The notes under the pieces were generated by a model that was given only the letters and a program-made list of their open reading frames with translations, had not been told where the DNA came from and did not search any database. The position numbers and the translations under genes were made by a program. DNA of 64,000 bases from contig NZ_JAQTLS010000003.1 of the NCBI RefSeq assembly GCF_028714775.1, positions 124,001 through 188,000 on the forward strand, given 5' to 3'. Every line of letters begins with the position of its first letter. The first letter of the stretch is position 1. Shown here piece after piece: positions 35,898 to 46,031 of the stretch. Origin of the DNA: Thiothrix sp. (GTDB lineage: Bacteria; Pseudomonadota; Gammaproteobacteria; Thiotrichales; Thiotrichaceae).

Positions 35898-37544
35898 TTA
35901 CTTCTTCTCGTCCGCTGGCGCTGCTTCTTGCATTTGCTGCAACTGCTTGAACATGTCCAACGTTTCCTTCGGCACGTCGCCGCTTTCTTCCAATGTTTTC
36001 AACAGTTCTGGCGTCAGACCTTCTTTCTGGATGCGCTCCATCAGCTCAGGGGGAATACCCAAATCAGCGGCGGAAGTATCACCTCCAGCGGTATCAGTTG
36101 CACCGCCCAAATCACCTGATTCCGGTGCTGCTGCCCCCATGTCTGGTGCTAGCAACTGCAACAGTTCCTCAAGGCTCATTTGCTTGCCGTTCAGCGTTAC
36201 GCTTTCACCAGCAAGGGTAAGTTCGCTCTTGATTTTTGCGCCATCCAATTTAAGCAGACCTTGTTCAGAAAATGGCGTCAGCATCATTTCTGAGCCTTCT
36301 GGCAGCATCGCTTTGTCAGCATCCACTAGAACCTTGCCTTGCACCATCTTTGACCAATCCGCCGGGCCATAGCTGACCAGTTCCATCATTTTCGGCGCGG
36401 TCTTCCCGGTGTAGGTCAGGTCGATGTCAGCATTCAACTTACCCTTGGTGCTTTCCGCTGCGAGCACGCTATGCAGACGGCTTTTGCCTGTTTTCAACAC
36501 TTTGCTGAAAATGGTATCGACCACTTGCTCGCTGGTCTTGCTGACTTTTTCCATCAGCTCTTGCTGTTTTTGCTGGCCTTCTGGGGTTTCCATCGCATCG
36601 GCGTTCCAGTCGGTCTGGCTCAAAGCGCTTTGCATTTCTGCTTGGAGCTTGCTGACTTCTTTCAAGCCATCCACATCCATCCCGGCAATATCCAGTTTGT
36701 AACTGAGCTTGCTCACGGTATCTTTAACACCTTTGATGTTATCCACACCCAGCGTCATTGAGCCGACCACTTCATTGTCCTTGATGTCGCTGGAAGTTTG
36801 CACCGCCAGATCAAACACCGCAGGCTCGGTGGTGCCTTCTGCCAAAATGGAAACTTGTGGCGCTTTCATCTCAAAGTTACCCAGCACCTGTTCGCCAACC
36901 ATGCCGGTCACATTACCCGTGACATCCATTGAGGGGATGCTGGCGCTACTGTTAGCGTCCTTGATTTCCAGCTTGCCAACATGCACGTTTATTTTACCCG
37001 TCATGTCAGTAGCGGAATTACCGGACAGGTTGAAGCCTTCAGCAGTAACGATTGTGCCGTCCTGATCCAGCTTCATTGGATTCATGCTGAAATCGTAAGT
37101 GGTGCTGCCACCAAAACCAATCACGGTATGCCCTTCCATAGGCGGTTTGCCTGCGAATGCCGTCGTCAAGGTTTGACGTTTGGCGGCATCCAGCTTATCC
37201 ATATCAATGCGGGTATTGATGCGTGACATGCCGAACTGTACGGCACTGCCACCGCCCAAGAATATCGGGCCATTTTCAATGTCGTTGACGAATTGGACTT
37301 CCCCAATGGCTTCGTTAAACGGTGGCATATCGAATTTCAGTTTGGTAATGGCTTTTGCCCCAAACGTGGTTTTTTCGTAACTGACCAGTTCCTGCTTAAC
37401 GCCGCGTCCCGCAGCTTGTTGGTTCTGTTGGTCAATAAACTGTTCAACCGTTGATTTGGTCTGTTGACCGACATACAAACTAGCGCCGCCCCATGCCACC
37501 AGCAATGCGACAGGAATCGACAACAGCGTTACAATTTTTTTCAT
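35898..37544 (-). CDS. YdgA/DUF945 family protein
   Basis: A 548-aa protein with an N-terminal signal anchor (KIVTLLSIPVALLVAWGGASLYVG) and a large, beta-rich periplasmic domain. The start and the pattern ..QQTKSTVEQFIDQQNQQ..., then LVSYEKTTFGAKAITKL, match DUF945 (E. coli YdgA). The last 110 residues include an acidic, Gly/Ala-rich, less ordered segment (GAAAPESGDLGGATDTAGG) and a charged tail. The function of the family is not established; it may act in envelope maintenance. It forms a single-gene unit. Confidence 0.88.
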   Translation of the reverse strand: MKKIVTLLSIPVALLVAWGGASLYVGQQTKSTVEQFIDQQNQQAAGRGVKQELVSYEKTTFGAKAITKLKFDMPPFNEAIGEVQFVNDIENGPIFLGGGSAVQFGMSRINTRIDMDKLDAAKRQTLTTAFAGKPPMEGHTVIGFGGSTTYDFSMNPMKLDQDGTIVTAEGFNLSGNSATDMTGKINVHVGKLEIKDANSSASIPSMDVTGNVTGMVGEQVLGNFEMKAPQVSILAEGTTEPAVFDLAVQTSSDIKDNEVVGSMTLGVDNIKGVKDTVSKLSYKLDIAGMDVDGLKEVSKLQAEMQSALSQTDWNADAMETPEGQQKQQELMEKVSKTSEQVVDTIFSKVLKTGKSRLHSVLAAESTKGKLNADIDLTYTGKTAPKMMELVSYGPADWSKMVQGKVLVDADKAMLPEGSEMMLTPFSEQGLLKLDGAKIKSELTLAGESVTLNGKQMSLEELLQLLAPDMGAAAPESGDLGGATDTAGGDTSAADLGIPPELMERIQKEGLTPELLKTLEESGDVPKETLDMFKQLQQMQEAAPADEKK

Positions 37545-37633
37545 GGGAGAAACTCCTGATTAGTCGGTATTAATTTAATCCGTTGTTATAAAGATTGGTT
37601 CTGACCCCGCCGAGTGTAGCAGAGAAGAACCGC

Positions 37634-39193
<1,560 letters not shown>

Positions 39194-39364
39194 CTTGTTG
39201 TATTTAATCCTATTACGTGGAGTGGGGATTCTGCATCAATCATGTGCAAAGGTCATTCAGATTATGTGAATTTTTTCCTGATACACTGTCAACATTGATG
39301 CAGTGAATGCGTTAATAAACCTGACAAATAACAACGAGTGCAACAAAACAGGGGGCACACACTC

Positions 39365-39658
39365 ATGACGATCACGGTACAATCGGCAGCCGCGTTGCCG
39401 TTGCTGGCAATTCTGCTGTTCAACACCACTGTTTCCGCCAATCCAAGCGCTAGCCAACCGGGCTTTCCCCAACTGGATACCAACCGCGACGGAAGAATTT
39501 CTTGGCAAGAATACCTCGCCCGTAACCCGGTTTCCGGCAGGCTCAATCCGCGCCGCATTTTCGACAACGTAGACCAGAACCTCGACGGCTACATCGACCG
39601 CGCCGAATTCGACTCCATGAAACGCCGTTCCGCCACGACCAGCTCACGGCTACCTTAA
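39365..39658 (+). CDS. Small secreted EF-hand calcium-binding protein
   Basis: A 97-aa protein with a signal peptide (TVQSAAALPLLAILLFNTTVSA) and two EF-hand loops: DTNRDGRISWQE and DQNLDGYIDRAE. Both loops keep the Asp/Asn ligands and the final Glu. Periplasmic Ca2+ binding is likely; the partner is unknown. The track begins at a GTG (39338); the ATG at 39365 with AGGGGG upstream leads straight into the signal peptide. Confidence 0.85.
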   Translation: MTITVQSAAALPLLAILLFNTTVSANPSASQPGFPQLDTNRDGRISWQEYLARNPVSGRLNPRRIFDNVDQNLDGYIDRAEFDSMKRRSATTSSRLP

Positions 39659-39745
39659 TGTATCCCGCATGGATTCTGCCGTTTATTTATTTGCTCAGGC
39701 AGGTAGAATGTAGCCCACGAACATCGAAACTTGAGGATTAAGCAA

Positions 39746-40087
39746 ATGAGCGCATTGGAGCGTATTGATCAGGCTGTCAAAAGCAACCCTGTCGTCATTT
39801 TCATGAAAGGCACACCGCAAATGCCGCAGTGTGGCTTTTCCAGCCGTGCCGCGCAGGCGTTGATGGCTTGTGGCGAAGAATTTTCCTACGTTAACGTACT
39901 CGTCGACCCGGAAATTTTCCAAGAGCTGCCACAGTACGCCAACTGGCCTACTTTCCCGCAGATTTACATCGCTGGCGAACTGATCGGCGGCTGCGACATC
40001 ACGCTGGAAATGTACCAGAACGGTGAATTGCAGAAGATGGTGAAGGAAGCAGTAAAAGGCGCAGCCCCTGCGGGTAACGCGGCTTAA
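39746..40087 (+). CDS. grxD: Monothiol glutaredoxin, Grx4 type
   Basis: A 113-aa protein with the CGFS active site (KGTPQMPQCGFSSRAAQAL) and the glutathione-binding WPTFPQIYIAGELIGGCDI. Monothiol glutaredoxins carry and transfer [2Fe-2S] clusters. The start at 39746 follows GAGGA. A strong inverted repeat follows the stop. Confidence 0.97.
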   Translation: MSALERIDQAVKSNPVVIFMKGTPQMPQCGFSSRAAQALMACGEEFSYVNVLVDPEIFQELPQYANWPTFPQIYIAGELIGGCDITLEMYQNGELQKMVKEAVKGAAPAGNAA

Positions 40088-40094
40088 ACAGTTC

Positions 40095-40116
40095 GGGGCG
40101 TAAATCCTTACGCCCC
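40095..40116. terminator. Hairpin between convergent grxD and pepN
   Basis: GGGGCGTAA-ATCC-TTACGCCCC is a perfect 9-bp stem between the two stop codons and could serve both transcripts. It lacks a long U-tract. Confidence 0.65.
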
Positions 40117-40124
40117 TGACAACT

Positions 40125-42734
40125 TCACACCAAACTCTTGTTCACAATCTCAAACACATCTCCCGACAGTCCCGCCTGCGCTTGAATCCGTTCCAATTGT
40201 GCTTTCATCAAAGCGCTACGGATCGGCTCGTAATGCCGCCAATTCATCAACGGGCGTACCATCCGCGCTGCAATCTGCGGGTTCATCGCATCCAATTGCA
40301 ATACATTATCGGCTAAGAAGCTGTAGCCACTGCCGTCTTGTGCGTGGAAATGCAACGGGTTGCGCATGGCAAAACTGCCGATCAGCGCCCGCACTTTGTT
40401 GGGGTTACGCAAATCAAACAGCTTGTGCTGCATCAGCGTTTGCACTTGCACCAACGTTTCTGGCAGGGTGGAAACGGCTTGCAGGGCAAACCATTTGTCC
40501 ATCACCAGCGGGTCGTGCTGCCAACGGTCATGGAAATGTTGCAAAGCCTCGTCACGCTGCGGGCACTGGATTTGGTTCAGCACCACCAATGCCGCCAGCG
40601 CATCGGTCATGTTTCCGGCTTGCAGGTATTGTTGGTGGCAAAGCGCGTGGATGCCATCGTCATTGACGCGCCCCAAGTAATCCAAACACACGTTTTTCAG
40701 GCTGCGACGCCCAATTCTGGCGGCATCGACACGGTATTCGCCCTGCTCATGCAATTCGGCATACAAGGTTTCAAGGTCAATACGCAGCGCTTTTGCCAGC
40801 GTGGTATAGATGAATTCGCGCACCGTATGGATCGCTTCGGGGTCGGACGGACGCGACACTTCAGCAATATCGGATTCGGGCGGTAACTGCATGGCTTCCG
40901 CACGCAGCGCATGATCCAAAGAGCTGTCGGTCAGCACCGCCTGATACGCGCTGATGAAAGCGTGTTCCAAACCAAAGGCTTCGCCCTGTTCGTGTGCTTT
41001 GAGCAGGTTGAGGATAGTCCGCATCGCCAAACGCTGCCCCGCATCCCAACGGTTGAAAGCATCGCTGTCGTGCTTCATGAGGAAAATCAGTTCGGTTTCG
41101 CTGTACGGGTAATTCAGACGTACTGGGGCAGAAAAACCGCGTAACAGCGATGGCACTGGCTGTTCCGCAATGCCCGTAAAGGTGAAGGATTGCGCTGCTT
41201 CGGTCAGGCGCAAGACCTGCGTCTCCAGCATATCCTGCCCTGCGCTGCCCAATAAACCCACTTCAACCGGAATCAGGAACGGCTGTTTTGCGCTCGCTTC
41301 CGGTGTTGCTGGGCAAGTCTGGGTGAAATGCAGGGTACAAGTCTGTGCTGCTGCGTCGTAATCCATACTCACGGTCACATCCGGCGTCCCGGCTTGGTCG
41401 TACCAACGTTGGAACTGGCTCAAATCCGCGCCGTTGGCATCCGCCATTGCTGCAAGGAAATTTTCCGTCGCCACCGCTTGCCCGTCATGGCGTTGGAAGT
41501 ACAAGTCCATACCCTTGCGGAAACCGTCACGCCCCAGCAAAGTCTGGTACATACGCACCACTTCCGCGCCTTTTTCATACACGGTCACGGTGTAGAAATT
41601 GTTGATTTCCATGTAAGACGCCGGGCGGATCGGGTGCGCCATCGGGCTGGCATCCTCCACGAACTGCCACGTGCGCAACTTACGCACATCTTCAATGCGC
41701 TTGACTGGGCGCGAATGCAGATCAGCGGTAAATTCTTGGTCGCGGAATACCGTCAAGCCCTCTTTCAGCGACAACTGGAACCAATCGCGGCAGGTAACAC
41801 GGTTGCCCGTCCAGTTGTGGAAATATTCATGCCCAATCACCGCTTCGATACTGACGTAATCGAAATCCGTCGCGGTTTCTTGGCTGGCGAACACGAGCTT
41901 GGAATTGAACACGTTCAAACCCTTGTTTTCCATCGCGCCCATGTTGAAATCGTCGACCGCCACCACCATGTAAATATCGAGATCGTATTCCAATCCGAAA
42001 CGCTGTTCATCCCACTGCATCGCCCGCTTGAGTGACTGCATGGCGTGGTCACACTTGTCGATATTGTGCGCTTCGGTATAGATGCGCAGGGTCACATCGC
42101 GCCCTGATGTGGTGGTGTAATGGTCTTCCACATGCTGCAAATTACCCGCCACCAACGCGAACAAATACGCCGGTTTGTGGAACGGGTCTTCCCACCGCGC
42201 CCAATGCCGCCCATCACCGAACTCACCGCTGCCAGTCAAATTGCCGTTGGAGAGCAACACCGGGTACTTGGCCTTATCCGCCAAAATCTGGGTGGTGAAC
42301 ACGCTCATCACATCCGGGCGGTCGGGGTAATAGGTAATCTTGCGGAAACCTTGCGCTTCGCACTGGGTACAGAAATTGCCGCTGGACTGATACAAGCCTT
42401 CCAGCGAGGTATTCTTTTGCGGGTAAATGCGCGTAACGATTTCCAACGTACACATTGCCGAAACGTGCGGGATGCTCATGCCTTCATCACTCAGCACGTA
42501 ATCGCCCTCAGCCAAAATCACACCGTCAAGGCGCACCATGAGCAACTCCAGCCTCTCGCCGTACAGTTCCAGCGGCGCATCTGCCGCGACACCGGGGTTA
42601 CGTCGGTAATTGGCAACGCAAGTTACTTGAGTGGCGTCCTCGCCCAAATCAAATACCAACGACACTGCATCCACGGCGTAAGCGGGTGCGGCGTAATCCT
42701 TAAGGAAAATGGTTTTCGGTTGTCCTTGTTTCAT
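40125..42734 (-). CDS. pepN: Aminopeptidase N (M1 family zinc metallopeptidase)
   Basis: An 869-aa cytosolic aminopeptidase of the PepN type. The exopeptidase motif GAMENKG and the zinc site HEYFHNWTGNR are intact, followed by the downstream Glu in TVFRDQEF. The length and the C-terminal helical domain match E. coli PepN (870 aa). The gene is 2 bp downstream of a Nudix gene, so the two probably share a transcript. Confidence 0.97.
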   Translation of the reverse strand: MKQGQPKTIFLKDYAAPAYAVDAVSLVFDLGEDATQVTCVANYRRNPGVAADAPLELYGERLELLMVRLDGVILAEGDYVLSDEGMSIPHVSAMCTLEIVTRIYPQKNTSLEGLYQSSGNFCTQCEAQGFRKITYYPDRPDVMSVFTTQILADKAKYPVLLSNGNLTGSGEFGDGRHWARWEDPFHKPAYLFALVAGNLQHVEDHYTTTSGRDVTLRIYTEAHNIDKCDHAMQSLKRAMQWDEQRFGLEYDLDIYMVVAVDDFNMGAMENKGLNVFNSKLVFASQETATDFDYVSIEAVIGHEYFHNWTGNRVTCRDWFQLSLKEGLTVFRDQEFTADLHSRPVKRIEDVRKLRTWQFVEDASPMAHPIRPASYMEINNFYTVTVYEKGAEVVRMYQTLLGRDGFRKGMDLYFQRHDGQAVATENFLAAMADANGADLSQFQRWYDQAGTPDVTVSMDYDAAAQTCTLHFTQTCPATPEASAKQPFLIPVEVGLLGSAGQDMLETQVLRLTEAAQSFTFTGIAEQPVPSLLRGFSAPVRLNYPYSETELIFLMKHDSDAFNRWDAGQRLAMRTILNLLKAHEQGEAFGLEHAFISAYQAVLTDSSLDHALRAEAMQLPPESDIAEVSRPSDPEAIHTVREFIYTTLAKALRIDLETLYAELHEQGEYRVDAARIGRRSLKNVCLDYLGRVNDDGIHALCHQQYLQAGNMTDALAALVVLNQIQCPQRDEALQHFHDRWQHDPLVMDKWFALQAVSTLPETLVQVQTLMQHKLFDLRNPNKVRALIGSFAMRNPLHFHAQDGSGYSFLADNVLQLDAMNPQIAARMVRPLMNWRHYEPIRSALMKAQLERIQAQAGLSGDVFEIVNKSLV

Positions 42735-42736
42735 GT

Positions 42737-43597
42737 TCAGTCTCTTTTACCAGCGTTGTACAGGACATCGCAAATTGCGGCGTAATCAGGGTGTTGCGCA
42801 GTCAGCAATCCCATACGCAGCAATAGGTCAATATTGACCAGCGTGCAATTGTCCTTAAATTCTTGCGTGTTTGCCGTCAAATGGGCGATTTCCGCCAGTG
42901 GCAGCAACTGGAAACCAATCACCTCGCCATCGGTGTTCTCTGGCAAAAAATCTTCCGGCAACCACAAGTCATAGATGTAGATGGTGGAATTGTCCAGCCC
43001 GCGCCAGCCTTCTTGCCGATAACTGACTGTTCCCACCGCTTTGGCCTGTTGTGCTAGCGCTTGTGGAATGTTGGCTTCTTCCTTGGACTCTTTCACCACA
43101 TTGTCCATCAAGCCCAAACCGACGGGCTGTCCACCTGCCACCATTTGGTCGAGTTTGCCGGGCCAGAAGGGTTTATCCAGCGAGCGCGTCCCCACCCATA
43201 CGTGGATGCCATCGGCCTTTTGCACCAAACCATTGACGTGGATGCCGAAACTTTGCACGCCGAAAAAGTTGGTCGCTGCCCGCTCGATTTCCATTTCCGC
43301 ATGACCGCCAAAACGGTGCGTAATCGGGTAAGCCTCACCCACCCACGTATCAATCACGCCTTGTTCATGCAAATGGCGCAATACCGGAGCCACCGCTTCA
43401 GTACGTGAGGCGTAATCCGCGAGCGTTGGGTTCAACGTGACATGCGTCGGCGTCACTGAAAAAATATCAGGCCAATTTACCAACTGATCGGCGAAGGCAG
43501 GCTGAACCTGACCGTACACTTTGTCATCAATCAGCAAGCTGCGGTAATGGGTGGCATCGAAATTGTTGCAGGTGTAAATACGCTCAAGGTAGCTCAT
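42737..43597 (-). CDS. DUF4743/Nudix hydrolase family protein
   Basis: A 286-aa protein with an N-terminal DUF4743-like domain and a Nudix domain at about 120-260. The Nudix box is GGQPVGLGLMDNVVKESKEEAN, matching GX5EX7REXXEE loosely; the first Glu is not obvious, while the catalytic KESKEEA part is kept. Relatives are linked to thiamine-diphosphate-type substrates in yeast and plants (Tpk-associated Nudix). It lies directly upstream of pepN. Confidence 0.85.
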   Translation of the reverse strand: MSYLERIYTCNNFDATHYRSLLIDDKVYGQVQPAFADQLVNWPDIFSVTPTHVTLNPTLADYASRTEAVAPVLRHLHEQGVIDTWVGEAYPITHRFGGHAEMEIERAATNFFGVQSFGIHVNGLVQKADGIHVWVGTRSLDKPFWPGKLDQMVAGGQPVGLGLMDNVVKESKEEANIPQALAQQAKAVGTVSYRQEGWRGLDNSTIYIYDLWLPEDFLPENTDGEVIGFQLLPLAEIAHLTANTQEFKDNCTLVNIDLLLRMGLLTAQHPDYAAICDVLYNAGKRD

Positions 43598-44045
43598 GTG
43601 TCCGCGTCTGTTGTGGGTGGCTTAGGCTTAATGCATTCATGCTGACAAGTAGTGTCCAACCGAGCCAGAGTACTGCCACTACCCCCACGACGGCAAGTAC
43701 ACGCCATACACGATGCCCTAAAGACGAAAGCCGTTCATAACGTTGCAGGTTGGCATACGCCTCACGGCTCATAAAGGCATTAGCTTCATTGAACGCGGTA
43801 AAATCAATGGTAAAGGTTTCACCTTTGTTACGTAGCAGCAATTCAGCCACCAGCGGTTCTTCGCGCTTGTAAATCGAACGTGCGGAATTGATCCGCCCAT
43901 CCCTATCGAGCGTCGTCACACCGCTCACTTTACGTTCACGCCCGAATTCGTCGCTGACCTGCCAGCTTATCGAACCTTTTTCCGGGGAAATGGTGGAACG
44001 GGTAACAGAGTGGATGGTAAAGGTTTTTTTCATTGTTATTGCCAT
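43584..44045 (-). CDS. Hypothetical single-span membrane protein
   Basis: About 153 aa; I do not recognise the family. The N-terminal 100 residues look like a soluble beta-rich domain (EKGSISWQVSDEFGRERKV), followed by one transmembrane helix (VLAVVGVVAVLWLGWTLLV) near residue 120-140 and a short tail. The start is uncertain: ATGs at 44045 and 44033 both lack a clear ribosome binding site, and the track's 44090 seems too early. Its 3' end overlaps the Nudix start by 14 bp, suggesting co-transcription. Confidence 0.65.
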   Translation of the reverse strand: MAITMKKTFTIHSVTRSTISPEKGSISWQVSDEFGRERKVSGVTTLDRDGRINSARSIYKREEPLVAELLLRNKGETFTIDFTAFNEANAFMSREAYANLQRYERLSSLGHRVWRVLAVVGVVAVLWLGWTLLVSMNALSLSHPQQTRTHELP

Positions 44046-44162
44046 GAATGGATGTGGGAGCGAGTTTAGCAACAATGGGGGGAGGTGCAAACAGGATTAC
44101 GCTTAAGCGGCAACTACCCAATCAAATGCTGTAAAGCCATGCGATGCACATTGAAAATCTGT

Positions 44163-44369
44163 TCATAGATCATCAAGTGCCACCTTAATATTGAGTTCAT
44201 GTTCACGTGCCTTTACCTTAGCCAGCAATTCCAAATCGTCTAGCCACTCCAATTCTATCAATGCTTCATTGACTACTTGTGCGCTGAGTACAACACCACA
44301 CCGTTCAGTTAACACATTGGCAGATGAATGCTTCGACGACGCATCATCGGTAAAAAATTCATCGCTCAT
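44163..44369 (-). CDS. Small antitoxin-like protein
   Basis: A 68-aa acidic protein. The C-terminal half (IELEWLDDLELLAKVKAREHE) resembles the helical tail of Phd/YefM- or RelB-type antitoxins; this is a weak resemblance. The start at 44369 (MSDEFF) follows GAGGA. It overlaps the preceding small ORF by 11 bp, as toxin-antitoxin genes do, but no toxin follows: the next 60 bp hold only a short open frame reading YEQIFNVHRMALQHLIG, perhaps a remnant. Confidence 0.45.
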   Translation of the reverse strand: MSDEFFTDDASSKHSSANVLTERCGVVLSAQVVNEALIELEWLDDLELLAKVKAREHELNIKVALDDL

Positions 44370-44544
44370 ACATATCCTCACGTTTTAATAGCCCAAACGG
44401 TTTAACTAAGCGGGGAACAACGGAGGATTTGCTGCATGTCACTTTGGGTGACTCGACGGCGTATTTCTGTAATAAAAACTGATAGAAATCCACCAGTTCG
44501 CGGCGGGCAAACTCTGGCAATGCGTCCAAGTCTAGCACTTGCAT
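44359..44544 (-). CDS. Small DUF2281-like protein, possible antitoxin
   Basis: A 61-aa protein. The start LDALPEFARRELVDFYQFLLQKY recalls DUF2281/VapB-like antitoxins, which begin with a helical LP..A..EL.DF..FL motif, and the end (KPFGLLKRED) fits a short toxin-binding segment. It overlaps the downstream acidic ORF. Assignment is by pattern only. Confidence 0.5.
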   Translation of the reverse strand: MQVLDLDALPEFARRELVDFYQFLLQKYAVESPKVTCSKSSVVPRLVKPFGLLKREDMYER

Positions 44545-44652
44545 AGCGGTATCTTATCGTTGTGTCAGTGAAGGCAGATTAGCTTAGGACAGCACCTAAA
44601 GCAAACACCGTCGTTATGGACGGCGCTCCTGTTTGATGACATAATTGACAAC

Positions 44653-44952
44653 ATGAGCGAAGCAACCAAAATCTTCCAGCGCCGCATTGAATTCCCCGAG
44701 GGCTGTGTACTCGAAGGTGTTGTGTGGCTCCTACCAACCCAACCCGTTTTAGGTAGCCGACATCTTTACAAGTACCGCCTGTATTACGGTTGCGAAGGAA
44801 GACGCGACATAGGTTACGACAACGAGCGCGGCAAAGGCGATCATCGACACTACGGCGAACGGCAAGAACCGTACACGTTTGTCACACCAGAGCAATTATT
44901 GGAAGATTTCTTCACAGACGTGACCGCACTCAGAATGGGAAGCAAACCATGA
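44653..44952 (+). CDS. DUF6516/TumE-like toxin
   Basis: A 99-aa protein with the DUF6516 pattern YKYRLYYGCEG..RDIGYDNERGKGDHRHYG, then YTFVTPEQLLEDF. The family includes TumE, the toxin of the TumE/TumA system. It is followed, with a 4-bp ATGA overlap, by an HTH protein that fits the antitoxin. The toxin-first order and the overlap support a toxin-antitoxin operon. The mode of action is not evident from the sequence. Confidence 0.75.
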   Translation: MSEATKIFQRRIEFPEGCVLEGVVWLLPTQPVLGSRHLYKYRLYYGCEGRRDIGYDNERGKGDHRHYGERQEPYTFVTPEQLLEDFFTDVTALRMGSKP

Positions 44953-45311
44953 ACAGAAAATTAATTATCAGCATCACTTCTGAAACGGATGCTATGCAAG
45001 ATTTCAAAGCGGGGTTCCTGCAAGCCTTCAACACGGGCAGCTATCAGGATGAACACATTTATTTCACTTCCCCTACCGCCCTGTTCCAGAAAATCACCCC
45101 CAAGCGTTGGGAGTTGATTGCCAAATTGCAGGAAGTTGGCACAGTCAGTATCCGCGAACTGGCAAGACTGTTAGGGCGTGACATCCGACGAGTGCATGAC
45201 GACACGATTGCTCTGATTGAGGAAGGCGTGATCGAGCGGAATGGTAACGGGGTTTGCGTGCCTTTTGCCGAGATTCATACTGACTTCTCCCTGAAAGCAA
45301 AAGCAGCCTAA
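44949..45311 (+). CDS. HTH regulator, TumA-like antitoxin
   Basis: A 120-aa protein with a winged helix-turn-helix over about residues 50-105 (RWELIAKLQEVGTVSIRELARLLGRDIRRVHDDTIALIEEGVIER), of a MarR-like type common among antitoxins paired with DUF6516 toxins. The track begins at 44790, within the toxin gene; the start at 44949 (MNRKLIIS) gives the ATGA overlap and a proper N-terminus. It probably autoregulates the pair. Confidence 0.78.
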   Translation: MNRKLIISITSETDAMQDFKAGFLQAFNTGSYQDEHIYFTSPTALFQKITPKRWELIAKLQEVGTVSIRELARLLGRDIRRVHDDTIALIEEGVIERNGNGVCVPFAEIHTDFSLKAKAA

Positions 45312-45390
45312 TTTTATTTTCAATAAGTTTTACAAATAGATCGTTTTTGCAGCATAATGGCGACATCTGCAATTTGCTCAAGGAATGCTC

Positions 45391-45978
45391 ATGCGCGAAT
45401 ATCTTTACCCTGCTCACCCCTGCAACGATTGGTTTCAAATCAAAGTAATTGACGCATGGCAATCTAGTGGAAAACCATTCTTTGCATTTTCATTCTGCAC
45501 ATACACACCTAATATTTTGATAAACAATGAGAATCATCATAATGACCAACAACCTTTCTGGATTTACATTTATTACTCAAAGAAAAAAATCGACGAAGGT
45601 CTCGAAGGCGGATGGTGTGATGATGACGATGCAAAAGTAGCGATGGAGGTAGAGTATCGTCTTAGGGTTCTTACGTTTAAGCCTGGAAATAATAATCCAT
45701 TTGCAAATACCGACACTCATGATTCTTCCCCGTGTGATCATGGAGAAGAAACGATCTGGTTCAAATGCGATAGAATTGAAGAAATTAGAAAATTAGACCA
45801 GAGTGGTAAACTTGTTAATTTGCATCTTCACGATTTTCAACATGCAATAGACCCCACAAAAGCCGTAGGACAAGCAATGATTACTTCAATTGTACCTGTA
45901 TGCAGAAAGTCACCCTTAATTATACGAAAGTCTTGGCAGCACAACGATGAACCTGCAAGTTGTAGCTCACAACCTTGA
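45391..45978 (+). CDS. Orphan hypothetical protein, AT-rich
   Basis: A 195-aa protein of unknown family. It is rich in Asp, His, Asn and Trp (DWFQIKVIDAWQ, EGGWCDDDDAKVAMEVEY) with no signal peptide or membrane helix. The start at 45391 follows AAGGA. The base composition is clearly more AT-rich than the flanking housekeeping genes, and it lies beside a toxin-antitoxin pair, so recent acquisition is likely. A strong terminator follows. Confidence 0.65.
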   Translation: MREYLYPAHPCNDWFQIKVIDAWQSSGKPFFAFSFCTYTPNILINNENHHNDQQPFWIYIYYSKKKIDEGLEGGWCDDDDAKVAMEVEYRLRVLTFKPGNNNPFANTDTHDSSPCDHGEETIWFKCDRIEEIRKLDQSGKLVNLHLHDFQHAIDPTKAVGQAMITSIVPVCRKSPLIIRKSWQHNDEPASCSSQP

Positions 45979-45983
45979 TAAGC

Positions 45984-46013
45984 AAAACGCCGCCCTACCA
46001 AGCGGCGTTTTTC
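45984..46013. terminator. Bidirectional rho-independent terminator between the orphan gene and clpB
   Basis: AAAACGCCGC, loop CCTACCAA, GCGGCGTTTT gives a 10-bp stem with a U-tract in both directions. It serves the plus-strand orphan gene and the minus-strand clpB. Confidence 0.88.
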
Positions 46014-46031
46014 ATTCAGCGCCAAATAGCT

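Noticed and set aside
44100-44160. Short minus-strand open frame reading YEQIFNVHRMALQHLIG
   Set aside because: It has no start codon and ends after 17 codons; possibly a toxin remnant but too short to annotate.
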